From Haloplanus aerogenes (GTDB lineage: Archaea; Halobacteriota; Halobacteria; Halobacteriales; Haloferacaceae): a stretch of DNA of 64,000 nt. The position numbers and the translations under genes were made by a program. The notes beneath the pieces are model-generated. The model was not told the DNA's origin, did not search any database, and saw only the letters and a list, made by a program, of their open reading frames with translations. The DNA lies in assembly GCF_003856835.1 (NCBI RefSeq), contig NZ_CP034145.1, positions 2,728,001 to 2,792,000 of the forward strand. Direction: 5' to 3'. Below are positions 16,955 through 26,121 of this stretch, piece by piece. Each line of letters opens with the position of its first letter. Positions within the stretch are counted from its first letter, which is position 1.

Positions 16955-18673
16955 TTACTCCTCCCACACGTCCGAGAGCGTCCGCTGGACCGCCTCCTCG
17001 CCCACCGCGGCGGCGAGATGTTCGAACCCCTGTCGCTCGCGGCGGTCGCTCGCGTTGGCGACGAGGCGAGAGACGATGAACTCCGGCGTCGACTTGCCGA
17101 CGGTGCCGAACCGGGGCTGGTAATCCACTCGGAGGTCCAACTCCTGTGTCAGCCCCTCGGCGAAGATGCCGTCGATGCGGGCGGCCGGCGGGAGCGGACT
17201 CAGGTCGTCCGCGAGGTGGGTGACGTAGACGCCGAGAGCGCCCCGTTCGACCGTCAGATCGACCAGCCCGTTCAGCAGGTCGGCGGCACGGCCGGGTTCG
17301 GTGATCGCCTCGAACTCGTCGACGAGCATGAGCGTCCGGCCGCCGTCGGTCAGCGGCGGGACGATGGATTTCAGCGTCGACTCCAGCACCCCCGCGTTGA
17401 AACTCGCGTGCCGGCGGTGGAAGACGATGGCGTCGAAGCTCCCGACTGCGGCACGGTCGGCGGGGACGGGCAGGCCCATCGCGGCCAGCAGCGCGACCGA
17501 ACAGCAGGTCTCCAGCAGGGTCGTCTTCCCGCCGCTGTTCGCGCCCGTCAGCACGGCCACGCGGTCGCCAGTGGGCGGTGACAGATCGTGATCCCCGACC
17601 GCGTAGTCGACGGGATCGGGATCGTCGAGAAAGAGGTTGCGCGCCCCCTCGACGGCGAGGCCGTCGCCGCCGAGCGTCGGACGGGTGAGGGCGTGTGCCT
17701 CGGCGAAGCGCGCGAGCGAGAGGTCGACGGCCACGTCGTCGACGGCGGCGACCGCGCGGTCCACGTCCGCGCGGGCGTCGGCAATCGAGGCCCGGAGGTC
17801 GTCCTCGACCTGCGTCTCCCGTTCCGTCACCCGGCGTTCGAGGTCGTCGACCAGCGCCCGGAGCGCCGTGCTCACGAAGTCGGCGGCGTCGTGGGCCTCG
17901 TCCGGCGCGTTCTCCTCGATGGCCGACCGGGAGAGGCGCGTCTCGCGGTCGACGTAGTCCGCGAAGGCTCCGCGGAAGTCCGCCAGATCCCTGACGCCCG
18001 TCTCGCGAATGCGCTCCAGCACGTCGAACGCGGAGTTCTCCAGTTCGCGGGCGTCGTCGAGGCGGGCGCGGAGGTCGTCGAGTCGGTCGTCCGCGCCCGC
18101 GGCGACGCCGTCCGGCGTCACGTACTGCAGGGCGTCGGCCGCCTCCCGAACCGCGTCGGGATCGATCGCCCCGAGAGCGTCGAACGTCGACCCGTCTAAC
18201 CCCGCCTCGCGGAGGGCGAGAACGGCGTCGACGGCCGCGCGTTCGGTTCCCTCGGCAGCGTCGTAGGCGTCGAAGGCGGCCACGACCGCCTCACGGCTCT
18301 CGTCATCGAGGTCGGCCCACGCCTCGCGGGCGGCGTCGACGGCGTCCAATCGGCCGACCACGGCGTCTGGCGAGGAGAGCGGCGTCAACACCCGAATGCG
18401 GTCGGCCGCGTGCCGGGTGAGGGCGTACTCGCTCGCCAGCGCCAACAGGTCGTCGTACACGTCGCGGGTGTCGCGGGTCGCGAGGGCGTCCATCCCTGCC
18501 TCGTCGTTCGCGCGGCGGAGGATGCGCGTCGCGCGGCCCCGCGTGATCCCCGCGTCGGTCAGCGCCCGTACGTCCGCGGATTCGATGGCCTCGACGGCCG
18601 CCTCCTCTCCGAGCGTCTCGCGGAGGCGCTCGCTCGTCTTCGGCCCCACACCCCAGTAATCCTCCAGTCGCAT
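16955..18673 (-). CDS. MutS-related ATPase with N-terminal helix-hairpin-helix
   Basis: About 572 residues from ATG 18673 (MRLEDYWGVGPKTSERL); the open frame runs back to 18787, but that part is non-coding in character. The first 60 residues form a helix-hairpin-helix (GVGPKTSERL, DAGITRGRATRIL). A lever-like helical region leads to a MutS-type ATPase: Walker A TGANSGGKTTLLE near 377, Walker B TLMLVDEF near 440, and GVYVTHLADDL. It lacks the mismatch-binding domain of MutS1, so it belongs with MutS5/MutS2-like archaeal proteins. The role may be in recombination or repair and is not established. Confidence 0.85.
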   Translation of the reverse strand: MRLEDYWGVGPKTSERLRETLGEEAAVEAIESADVRALTDAGITRGRATRILRRANDEAGMDALATRDTRDVYDDLLALASEYALTRHAADRIRVLTPLSSPDAVVGRLDAVDAAREAWADLDDESREAVVAAFDAYDAAEGTERAAVDAVLALREAGLDGSTFDALGAIDPDAVREAADALQYVTPDGVAAGADDRLDDLRARLDDARELENSAFDVLERIRETGVRDLADFRGAFADYVDRETRLSRSAIEENAPDEAHDAADFVSTALRALVDDLERRVTERETQVEDDLRASIADARADVDRAVAAVDDVAVDLSLARFAEAHALTRPTLGGDGLAVEGARNLFLDDPDPVDYAVGDHDLSPPTGDRVAVLTGANSGGKTTLLETCCSVALLAAMGLPVPADRAAVGSFDAIVFHRRHASFNAGVLESTLKSIVPPLTDGGRTLMLVDEFEAITEPGRAADLLNGLVDLTVERGALGVYVTHLADDLSPLPPAARIDGIFAEGLTQELDLRVDYQPRFGTVGKSTPEFIVSRLVANASDRRERQGFEHLAAAVGEEAVQRTLSDVWEE

Positions 18674-19398
18674 ACCGGAGCCAGTCGCGCGGGGCGTATA
18701 GTGGTTACTTCGAGCTATCGACCGCCGAACGCCGTACGGACTCCGACAACTGGAGACGACCCCGTCGTCGGAATGGAGCCAGCCCATTCGTAGTCAAGGG
18801 CCATCGTTCGGCGGGGACAATAATTATATGAATACTGTTATTAAACTATTTTTATATATTTCTTGTCCTTATTTTTCAGAATTCCTGCGGTGAGCTACGA
18901 AAGTCGATAAAGACGTTTTAGAGCTGTTTTAGAGCGTCCAAGATTTTGATTTTTTTCTCTCTGTACCGCCGTGGCAGTGAAGCCACAAATACTCCCGATT
19001 TATGCCGCAAGTGGGATCTGAGTGGAGTTTTTCGGGATATTTCCATCCGTACGGCGTTTCGAGAATTGTATACTTTGAAGTATGTATTTTTAACTGATAA
19101 ATGTTGAGGGCCAGCGACGAGACTGCAGGGAATGAGCCGCGCTGCGACGGCATCGAACAACTACTTAGGGGCTGTTACGGCTGTCTCGCTCGACCGTCGC
19201 GGCCGGCGGCGTCGACGATCACCGGGCCAGCGACCCGCGTACGGATGAAACAATCACTGAGGCGTTGTCAAGCTGTGAGCTGGCCGGTCCCGGAAACGCC
19301 GACTGTTTCCGGTGTCCATATTACAGTCAGCGCCGTTGCACGACTGTGATCGGACCCTCGTCGTGGCACGTTCGACCGCCGTCCCGTGGAGATGTCGC
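18674..19398. other. 725-bp gene-free, partly AT-rich interval
   Basis: I find no convincing gene here. Bases 18820-19100 are strikingly AT-rich against the GC-rich surroundings, with runs such as TTAAACTATTTTTATATATT. Two short open frames on the minus strand (18918-19160 and 18929-19153) lack haloarchaeal amino-acid composition. A near-palindrome ATACTTTGAAGTAT lies near 19069-19082, and a strong hairpin sits at 19290-19312. It may hold promoters or be decayed foreign DNA. Confidence 0.6.
19290..19312 (+). promoter_or_regulatory. Perfect 8-bp inverted repeat upstream of MFS gene
   Basis: CCGGAAAC, then 7 nt, then GTTTCCGG. It lies about 87 nt before the MFS start at 19399. It could be an operator or an RNA hairpin. 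Confidence 0.45.
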
Positions 19399-20697
19399 AT
19401 GCTAGGCACAGACAGACGTGTCGTGGCACTCGGCCTCGCCCGGATGGCCGACGCGCTCGGTAACTCCTTTCTTATCATCGTCCTCCCACTGTACATCGCC
19501 AGCGGACAGGTGTCGCTGACCGGCCTCGTCGGCGCGAACCTGTTCGGTTTCGTCGTCGGCAAGGAGTTTCTCATCGGGGTCGTGCTCTCCCTGTTCGGCT
19601 TTCTGAACAGTTTCGGCCAGCCGTTCACCGGCCGACTGTCGGACCGGGTCGGTCGGCGCAAGGTGTTCGTCCTGTTCGGCCTGTGTCTGTTCGGTATCGG
19701 GAGCGCGGCGTACCCGTTCCTGACCGGCTACTGGTGGATCGTCGTCGCCCGCGCGCTTCAGGGAATCGGCGCGGCCTTCACCGTCCCGGCGACGGTGGCG
19801 CTCGTCAACGACTTCGCTCGCTCGAACAGCGAGCGCGGGAGCAACTTCGGCGTGTTCAACACGTTCAGGCTCGTCGGCTTCGGCTTCGGCCCCATCGTCG
19901 CCGGCGCGGTCATCCGGTTCGGGCCCTACGCCACGCCGGCCGGCCGCCTCTCCGGCTTCGACGCTGCGTTCGGCATCGCCGTTCTCGGCGCCGTCGTGAG
20001 TTTCGCGCTGGTGACCGTGCTGGTGTCCGACCCGCCGTCGCTCGACGCCGAGTCGGGCGAGACGCTCTCCGTCGCCGTGCTTGATCGGCGGGGGTCGACG
20101 CTCCTCGATTCGGTGTTCGTCCTCGGTGTCGGCACCTTCTTCATGGCGACGACCATCGCGCTGTTCGCGACGCTCGAAGGCCCGATCCGGGCGCGACTCG
20201 ACGAGGGAACCTTCCTGTTCAGCGTCCAGTTCGCCGCCGTCGTCATCGCGAACGTCGTCCTGCAGGTGCCGGTGGGGCGAGCCAGCGACACGTACGGCCG
20301 ACGGCCCTTCCTGCTCGCCGGATTCGTCGTTCTCGTGCCCGCCGTCTTCGCACAGGGCGCCCTCACTGACCCGTATCTCATGCTGGGGGCGCGCCTCCTG
20401 CAGGGCGTCGCCGTCGCGTTCGTCTTCGCACCGGCACTCGCCCTCGCCGGTGACCTCGCCGGCGAGGGGCAGTCCGGCACCACGCTCTCCGTCCTGACGA
20501 TGGCGTTCGGCCTCGGCGTCGCCGTCGGCCCGCTCGCCTCGGGCTTTCTCTACAACGTCGGACAGTTCAGCACCCCCTTCACCTTCGGAACGATCCTGTC
20601 GCTCGCGGCGCTGGTACTCGTCTACACGCAGGTCGAGGAGTCGCTGCGCAGCGAGGGTGACGCCGAAGCCGGGGTGGAGGCCGACGCCACCGGATGA
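19399..20697 (+). CDS. Major facilitator superfamily transporter
   Basis: 432 residues from ATG 19399 (MLGTDRRVVALGLARMADALG). The frame is open back to 19312, but the extra residues are not hydrophobic or MFS-like. Twelve helices are seen, with the classic loop GRLSDRVGRRKVFVLFG after helix 2, repeated as GRASDTYGRRPFLLAG in the second half. This suggests a drug/H+ antiporter-like efflux carrier, substrate unknown. It follows an AT-rich gap and ends 35 nt from the convergent SMC-like gene. Confidence 0.86.
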   Translation: MLGTDRRVVALGLARMADALGNSFLIIVLPLYIASGQVSLTGLVGANLFGFVVGKEFLIGVVLSLFGFLNSFGQPFTGRLSDRVGRRKVFVLFGLCLFGIGSAAYPFLTGYWWIVVARALQGIGAAFTVPATVALVNDFARSNSERGSNFGVFNTFRLVGFGFGPIVAGAVIRFGPYATPAGRLSGFDAAFGIAVLGAVVSFALVTVLVSDPPSLDAESGETLSVAVLDRRGSTLLDSVFVLGVGTFFMATTIALFATLEGPIRARLDEGTFLFSVQFAAVVIANVVLQVPVGRASDTYGRRPFLLAGFVVLVPAVFAQGALTDPYLMLGARLLQGVAVAFVFAPALALAGDLAGEGQSGTTLSVLTMAFGLGVAVGPLASGFLYNVGQFSTPFTFGTILSLAALVLVYTQVEESLRSEGDAEAGVEADATG

Positions 20698-20732
20698 GGA
20701 TCACGACACCACGAGCTACCCAAGCACCTCGG

Positions 20733-22517
20733 TTACTGGGCTGCGCTGGTGTCGGCGCCGTGGGAGACGACATCCCACTCCGCCGGCGACAGTTCGTGGC
20801 CTTCGAACCAGTCGTGTTCGGGGTACGCGGTGAGGACGAGATACGGGGCACGGTCGCGCAGATACTCGACCAGGACACGGAGATTGTCGCTCGCGAGGCC
20901 ACCGAGGCCGTCGAGCAACAGGACGGGCACTCGGTCGCTCACGTCGAACGCCTCGTGGCCGGCGAGCGCGGCCACGAGACCGAGAAGTTCCCGTTCCCCT
21001 TCGCTGAGCGCGTCGATCTGAGCTTCCCGGCCCCCGCGGGCGACGACGAGATCGAACGTGCCCGTGAGCCGAGCCGTCTCGAAGCCCGTATCGAACCGGT
21101 CGAGAAGGTCTTCGAGCGCGGCGGTGAACGATTCCCGAACCTGCCGTTTCACGTCGTCTTTCCGGTTCCGGAGGTCGGTGAGTTCCTCGCTCACGGTGTC
21201 GTACTCGTCCTCCAGCATCGAGCGCTTGTCGGCCCGGCTTTCCACCGTCTCGAGTTCGTCACGCGCGTCCGCCAGCTCCGCTTCGAGGTACTTGATCTCG
21301 CTCTCCAGATCGGTCCGTCGGTCCTGTGCCGTGCCGACGTCGGCGGCGAGGTCGTCGATACGGGACTCGAGGTCGGCCCGGGTCTCGCGGGCGGCGTCGA
21401 GGCTCTCCTCGGTCTCGGCGAGACGCGATTCGAGGTCGGCGATTCGGTCGGTCAGATCCGACTCGCGGCGCCGGGCGGTCCGAATCTCGTCCCGTGTCGC
21501 CTCCAGCTCCGATACGAGTTCGCGACGGGCCTCCGCGCGGTCACGCAACTCGGTGATCCGCTGGTCGAGCGCCGCCAGTTGCGCCTCGATGTCGTCGCAG
21601 GAGGTCTGCTCCCCGCAGAGCCAGCAGGCGACGGAGTCCGAGAGCATCTCGTGGGAGACGTCCGTCAGCAACTCGACGCGATCCTCGTCGAGGACGCGCT
21701 TGTTCGCCTCGTAAACCGCGCGCAGTAGTTCCAGATCCCGTTCGATGTCGCGGAGGTCGTCGTGGACGGTTTCGAGTTCCGCCTCGGCGTCGGTGTCCGA
21801 CGGCACGGTGAGCGCGTCGAGTTCGGACCGTTTCTCCGCGAGCGTCTCGCGAATCCGCTCGGCCGTCGTTTCGAGCCGCTCGATCCGGTCTTCCTCCCGA
21901 TCTCGCTTGGCTCGCAGTTCGCTCAGTTCCTGCCGAGCGTCGGTGTCGGCAGCCTCCGTCTCGAGGTCGGCGCGCGCCTCCCGCAACGAGTCGAGTTCGG
22001 CTTCGAGATCCGTCACCCGCTGCTGGAGCTGAGGGAGGCGATCCGCCGCCTCCTCGGCCCGCTCCAGTTCCCGTTCGATCTGCTCGCGTTCGGTGCGTAA
22101 CGCCGCGATCTGTTCGTCGATGTTCTCGAAATCGAGCGGTCGGGTCAGTACCGCCTCCAGATCGTCGCCGTTCCGCACCGCTCGCCGAACGTCGTTGTCC
22201 TCGCCCAGAAACGCGAACTGTGCCGCGCGGACCCGGTCGTACTCGGTCGTCAGATACGGGGAGCCCGAACGCGACACCGTCCCGTCGGTCCGTTCGAGTT
22301 CGACCGTGTACGTCTCGTCGTCCGTCTCCAACCGGACGCGACCGGTTTCCTGCCCCTCGGTCAGCGGCGTCGCCGTGCCGAACACGGTTTCGATGCTGGC
22401 GAGAAAGCTGGATTTGCCCTGCCAGTTGCTCGCGCGGACGGCGTTGACGCCGGGTTCGAGGGTGGCGTCCCCCGATCTGATCCCGGCGACGTTCTCGATT
22501 GAGAGTTGCCAGCGCAT
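20733..22517 (-). CDS. Archaea-specific SMC-like protein (Sph type) with zinc-hook motif
   Basis: 594 residues. The N-terminal Walker A is ASNWQGKSSFL; two long coiled-coil arms flank a hook CWLCGEQTSC near residue 297. The C-terminal signature is LSEGERELLGL and Walker B is VPVLLLDGLGG, so the plan is that of a short SMC/Rad50 ATPase. I choose ATG 22517, two nt after the rdfA stop, because it lies directly before the conserved WQLSIENVAGI; ATG 22535 would overlap rdfA. Related haloarchaeal Sph genes sit next to rdfA/hp24 and have been tied to cell cycle and shape. It probably acts on DNA or the cell envelope together with RdfA. Confidence 0.85.
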   Translation of the reverse strand: MRWQLSIENVAGIRSGDATLEPGVNAVRASNWQGKSSFLASIETVFGTATPLTEGQETGRVRLETDDETYTVELERTDGTVSRSGSPYLTTEYDRVRAAQFAFLGEDNDVRRAVRNGDDLEAVLTRPLDFENIDEQIAALRTEREQIERELERAEEAADRLPQLQQRVTDLEAELDSLREARADLETEAADTDARQELSELRAKRDREEDRIERLETTAERIRETLAEKRSELDALTVPSDTDAEAELETVHDDLRDIERDLELLRAVYEANKRVLDEDRVELLTDVSHEMLSDSVACWLCGEQTSCDDIEAQLAALDQRITELRDRAEARRELVSELEATRDEIRTARRRESDLTDRIADLESRLAETEESLDAARETRADLESRIDDLAADVGTAQDRRTDLESEIKYLEAELADARDELETVESRADKRSMLEDEYDTVSEELTDLRNRKDDVKRQVRESFTAALEDLLDRFDTGFETARLTGTFDLVVARGGREAQIDALSEGERELLGLVAALAGHEAFDVSDRVPVLLLDGLGGLASDNLRVLVEYLRDRAPYLVLTAYPEHDWFEGHELSPAEWDVVSHGADTSAAQ

Positions 22518-22519
22518 GC

Positions 22520-23269
22520 TCAGAGGACGGAGCACGCGATGGTTTCGACGAGATACGGCTGGTCGAGAAAGAGCGTCTGGACCGTCTCGGTGAGGCCGAA
22601 CGGGAGCGCGACGACGGACAGGTCGTTGCGAAGTCGCTCCGGAACCGTCTCGGTGTCCGACTGCGTGTGAGCCTCACAGACGAAGCCGCGTTCCACCGCG
22701 TTCTCGAACGGGACGCGCACGGAGCAGTCCGGACAGCTCAGTTTGACCTGTACCTCGACATCCGCCCGCTCCGCGCCGGGCAGTCGACCCGTCGAATCGA
22801 GCGACGAGAGCACCGACCGAGCCTTCTCCGCCGTTCGTTCCTTGGCCATCGTGACGGTGTTCAGTTGCCAGTCCGTCGTGGCCGTGTCGGGCTCTTTCTC
22901 CGCGTCCAGACACCCTTTGAGGTGGTGTCGCATCGTGCTCCACGAGATCAACTGCTCGTCGATCTCCGCGACGTCGAGGCCGTCCGTGGCGAGGTCGGCC
23001 GCCAGTTCGTCGCGCTCGATCGTCTCGTCGCCGGTGATCACTTCGTACTCACGTTCGAGATGGAGGCTCACCGTGTCGCGACTGTGACGCTCGTAGATGC
23101 GCCGCAACAGACGCTTGTTGAACCACTCGGTGAGCGACTTGTACCCGTCGGCGGAGCGACCGTCGTCGCCGGTCCAGCGTGTCACCAGAAACTCGTCGAC
23201 CGAGTCGTAGTCCGGATCGGGGACGGTCAACCCGTAGCGCTCGATGAGGGTGTCGACCTTGCATCCCAT
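22520..23269 (-). CDS. rdfA: Rod-determining factor RdfA
   Basis: 249 residues starting MGCKVDTLIERYGL, as in haloarchaeal RdfA/Hp24 proteins. A central helical part is followed by a zinc-binding segment with CPDC near 178 and a further Cys and His in VCEAH near 196. RdfA is needed for the rod form in Haloferax. Its gene directly precedes the SMC-like gene with only 2 nt between stop and ATG, so the two are very likely co-translated. The biochemical activity is unknown. Confidence 0.8.
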   Translation of the reverse strand: MGCKVDTLIERYGLTVPDPDYDSVDEFLVTRWTGDDGRSADGYKSLTEWFNKRLLRRIYERHSRDTVSLHLEREYEVITGDETIERDELAADLATDGLDVAEIDEQLISWSTMRHHLKGCLDAEKEPDTATTDWQLNTVTMAKERTAEKARSVLSSLDSTGRLPGAERADVEVQVKLSCPDCSVRVPFENAVERGFVCEAHTQSDTETVPERLRNDLSVVALPFGLTETVQTLFLDQPYLVETIACSVL

Positions 23270-23277
23270 CTGTCGTT

Positions 23278-23499
23278 CTACGCGGATAGTGGGACTACCT
23301 GATAATAAACGTGATTACCGCCGGATCGACGTGGAACTGCCGGCCACTGGCGCGTCGGTCGGCGAGAGGACAGCACGACCGCCCCCACGAGAAACGTCGC
23401 GATGGTCGCGAGCATGAACGGCACGCCGAGGATCGCCCCGACGCCGATGATCGGCGGCGTCGATCCGTCCGGTCGCCATGCCGTGAACGATCGCGAGCG
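23278..23499 (-). pseudogene. Decayed C-terminal fragment of a membrane protein, possibly a Na+/Ca2+ exchanger
   Basis: On the minus strand, one frame from about 23460 to a TAG at 23278 reads TPPIIGVGAILGVPFML, then ATIATFLVGAVVLSSRR, and then a hydrophilic end. This is a clean transmembrane helix that resembles exchanger C-terminal segments (GAILGxPFxLATLA). Immediately upstream, ALAIVHGMATGR sits in a different frame, so a frameshift separates them. No start codon or N-terminal body exists; upstream DNA is AT-rich. It lies 8 bp before the rdfA start. The family guess is weak, but the coding character is clear. Confidence 0.5.
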
Positions 23500-23895
23500 C
23501 CGAAATCGTCGGTATTTTCTTGACAGAATTTTTGTGGTAATAAGATAATATCAGTTTTATGAATATATTTGCAGTGAGCCATCCGTAGAGCAACGGAGGA
23601 ACGACCGAGTGCGTTTGTTGGGTGAAAAATCCGGTATTATCCGCCAGAGCCCCAATTATAGCCGAACGCCGAACGGATCGGTATGGATAGTTTATTCAGC
23701 CGTTCTACACAGTCAATAACTATTCTCGAATATTTTGCGGCACTTGTAGGTCGACAGCTACCCGGACCCTTCACGATTCGTCTACGGGTCCATATATGAA
23801 TATATAATACGAAAATATAGTATTGAATACTGATAGTTTTTGCGTGAGGTGGCGACCCCCACCCGCGGGGAGCCACGCACCGCACAACGACACGC
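23500..23895. other. AT-rich gene-free interval upstream of rqcH
   Basis: I see no gene here. The base composition is far more AT-rich than the genes around it, especially 23520-23580 and 23700-23840. It contains tracts such as TATATGAATATATAATAC and the palindrome AGTATTGAATACT near 23819-23831. It probably holds promoters or is remnant DNA linked with the decayed gene beside it. Confidence 0.55.
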
Positions 23896-23916
23896 CTTTT
23901 CGGCCGGCCCGAAAAG
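23896..23916 (+). promoter_or_regulatory. Perfect 8-bp inverted repeat at the rqcH promoter
   Basis: CTTTTCGG, five nt, CCGAAAAG, ending 7 nt before the ATG at 23924. The left arm lies at the -27 position where a TATA box is expected for a leaderless gene, so a protein bound here could block transcription. Confidence 0.45.
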
Positions 23917-23923
23917 AGAGGCT

Positions 23924-26026
23924 ATGGACGCGAAGCGGGAACTGACGAGCGTCGACCTCGCCGCTCTCGTCACCGAATTGAACCGGTACGAGGGCGCGAA
24001 AGTCGACAAGGCCTACCTCTACGACGACGACCTCTTGCGATTCCGTATGCGGGATTTCGACCGCGGCCGCGTCGAACTGCTGATCGAGGTGGGCGACGTG
24101 AAACGCGCACACGTCGCCGACCCGGACCACGTCGCGGACGCGCCGGGGCGCCCCCCCAACTTCGCGATGATGCTCCGGAATCGGCTCAGCGGCGCCGACT
24201 TCGCCGGCGTCGAACAGTACGAGTTCGACCGCATCCTCGTCTTCGAGTTCGAACGCGAGGACGCGAACACGCGCATCGTCGCGGAACTGTTCGGACAGGG
24301 GAACGTCGCGGTACTGGACGAAAGTGGGGAAGTGATCCGAAGCCTGGAGACCGTGCGGCTGAAATCGCGGACGGTCGCCCCGGGGTCGCAGTACGGCTTC
24401 CCCGAGTCACGGCTCCATCCCCTGAACGTCGGCTACGACGCCTTCGTCCGCCGGATGGAGGAGTCGGACACGGACGTGGTTCGCACACTCGCCACCCAAC
24501 TCAACTTCGGTGGTCTCTACGGCGAGGAGATCTGTTCCCGCGCCGGCGTGGACAAGGCCCTCGACATCGCGGACGCCGACGACGAGGCGTATCGGGCGCT
24601 CTACGACGCCATCGGCCGACTGGCCGAGCGGCTCCGCGAGGGCGACTTCGATCCGCGCATCTATCTCGAAGACGACCGCGTCGTCGACGTGACGCCGTTC
24701 CCCCTGCACGAGCGGGAAGGATTGGACGAGGAGGCGTACGACTCCTTCAACGCCGCCGTCGACGACTACTTCTACCGCTTCGAACGCGAACCCGAGGAGG
24801 AGAAGACGGGAACGGAGCGCCCCGACTTCGAGGCGGAGATCGCCAAACAGGAGCGCATCATCGAACAGCAAGAGGGGGCGATAGAAGGGTTCGAGGAGGA
24901 AGCCGAGGCGGAACGGGAACGCGCCGAGGCGCTCTACGCCAACTACGACCTGGTCGACGAAATCATCTCGACGGTCCGGGACGCCCGCGAGGCGGGACAC
25001 GGCTGGGACGCTATCGAGGAGACGTTGGCCGAGGGCGCCGAGCGTGGCATTCCGGCGGCCGAGGCGGTCGTCGATATGAACCCCAAGGAGGGGATGGTGA
25101 CCATCGACCTCGACGGGACGCGCGTCCCGGTCGACCCGTCGATGGGCGTCGAGAAGAACGCGGACCGGCGCTATCAGGAGGCGAAACGCGTCGAGGAGAA
25201 GAAAGAGGGGGCGCTGGCAGCCATCGAGAACACCCGCGAGGAGCTGGAGGCGGCCAAGCGCCGGCGCGAGGAGTGGGAGGCCGGCGACGAGGGCGAGGGC
25301 GAGGACGAAGACGAATCCGAGGAGCCACGCGACGTGGACTGGCTCTCGATGTCGTCGGTGCCGATCAAACAGCCCGAACACTGGTACGAGGACTTCCGAT
25401 GGTTCCACACGAGCGATGGCTTCCTCGTCGTCGGCGGGCGCAATGCCGACGAGAACGAGGCGCTGGTCAAGAAGTACATGGAGGGCAACGACCGCTTCTT
25501 CCACGCGCAGGCTCACGGCGGCCCAGTGACGGTGCTGAAGGCGACGGGGCCGAGCGAGAAGGCACGGGACGTGGACTTTCCGCAGTCGTCGCTGGACGAA
25601 GCGGCGCAGTTCGCCGTCGCCTACTCCTCGGTGTGGAAGGACGGCCGGTTCGCGGGCGACGCGTACATGGTCGAACCGGATCAGGTGTCGAAGACGCCCG
25701 AGAGCGGCGAGTACATCGAGAAAGGCGGGTTCGTCATCCGCGGCGACCGAACCTACTTCCGCGACGTGAGCGCGAGCGTCGCGGTGGGAATCCAGTGTGA
25801 ACCCGAGACGCGCGTGATCGGTGGCCCACCCTCGGCCGTCGAACCGCAGGCGGCCGCGTCGCTCCGACTCGAACCCGGCAAGTTCGCGCAGAACGACGCC
25901 GCGAAGATGTGTTACCGCAAGTTCAAAGAGCGCTTCGCGGACGACTCGTTCGTCCGAAAGATCGCCAGCCCCGACAGGATTCAGGAGTTCCTGCCGCCGG
26001 GCGGAAGCGACATCGTCGACGAGTAG
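23924..26026 (+). CDS. rqcH: Ribosome rescue protein RqcH (NEMF/Rqc2/FbpA family)
   Basis: 700 residues from ATG 23924 (MDAKRELTSVDLAALVTEL). The upstream open frame to 23840 does not match the family. NFACT-N covers about 1-300, charged coiled coils lie near 310-350 and 420-470, and the NFACT-R/DUF814 domain near 485-600 has WYEDFRWFHTSDGFLVVGGR. RqcH binds split large subunits carrying stalled nascent chains and adds C-terminal tails that mark them for degradation. An Asp/Glu-rich stretch near 460 is a halophilic insertion. Pelota lies two genes downstream, on the same strand. Confidence 0.92.
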   Translation: MDAKRELTSVDLAALVTELNRYEGAKVDKAYLYDDDLLRFRMRDFDRGRVELLIEVGDVKRAHVADPDHVADAPGRPPNFAMMLRNRLSGADFAGVEQYEFDRILVFEFEREDANTRIVAELFGQGNVAVLDESGEVIRSLETVRLKSRTVAPGSQYGFPESRLHPLNVGYDAFVRRMEESDTDVVRTLATQLNFGGLYGEEICSRAGVDKALDIADADDEAYRALYDAIGRLAERLREGDFDPRIYLEDDRVVDVTPFPLHEREGLDEEAYDSFNAAVDDYFYRFEREPEEEKTGTERPDFEAEIAKQERIIEQQEGAIEGFEEEAEAERERAEALYANYDLVDEIISTVRDAREAGHGWDAIEETLAEGAERGIPAAEAVVDMNPKEGMVTIDLDGTRVPVDPSMGVEKNADRRYQEAKRVEEKKEGALAAIENTREELEAAKRRREEWEAGDEGEGEDEDESEEPRDVDWLSMSSVPIKQPEHWYEDFRWFHTSDGFLVVGGRNADENEALVKKYMEGNDRFFHAQAHGGPVTVLKATGPSEKARDVDFPQSSLDEAAQFAVAYSSVWKDGRFAGDAYMVEPDQVSKTPESGEYIEKGGFVIRGDRTYFRDVSASVAVGIQCEPETRVIGGPPSAVEPQAAASLRLEPGKFAQNDAAKMCYRKFKERFADDSFVRKIASPDRIQEFLPPGGSDIVDE

Positions 26027-26121
26027 GGCGAGCGAGAGAGTGTCAGTCTACATATCTTTAATACCGGGCCCAGCGTCCTAGTACTGAGCACACTGGACCG
26101 ACCCGTTGCGCTCGACTTACC

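Noticed and set aside
15572..17581. 669-codon plus-strand frame across the propeller and MutS-like genes
   Set aside because: It spans two real genes and their gap, with no recognisable domain; it reflects stop-poor GC-rich DNA.
18918..19160. Two overlapping 74-80 codon frames in the AT-rich interval
   Set aside because: The Lys/Ile-rich composition is unlike haloarchaeal proteins, with no motif and no promoter or ribosome-site support.
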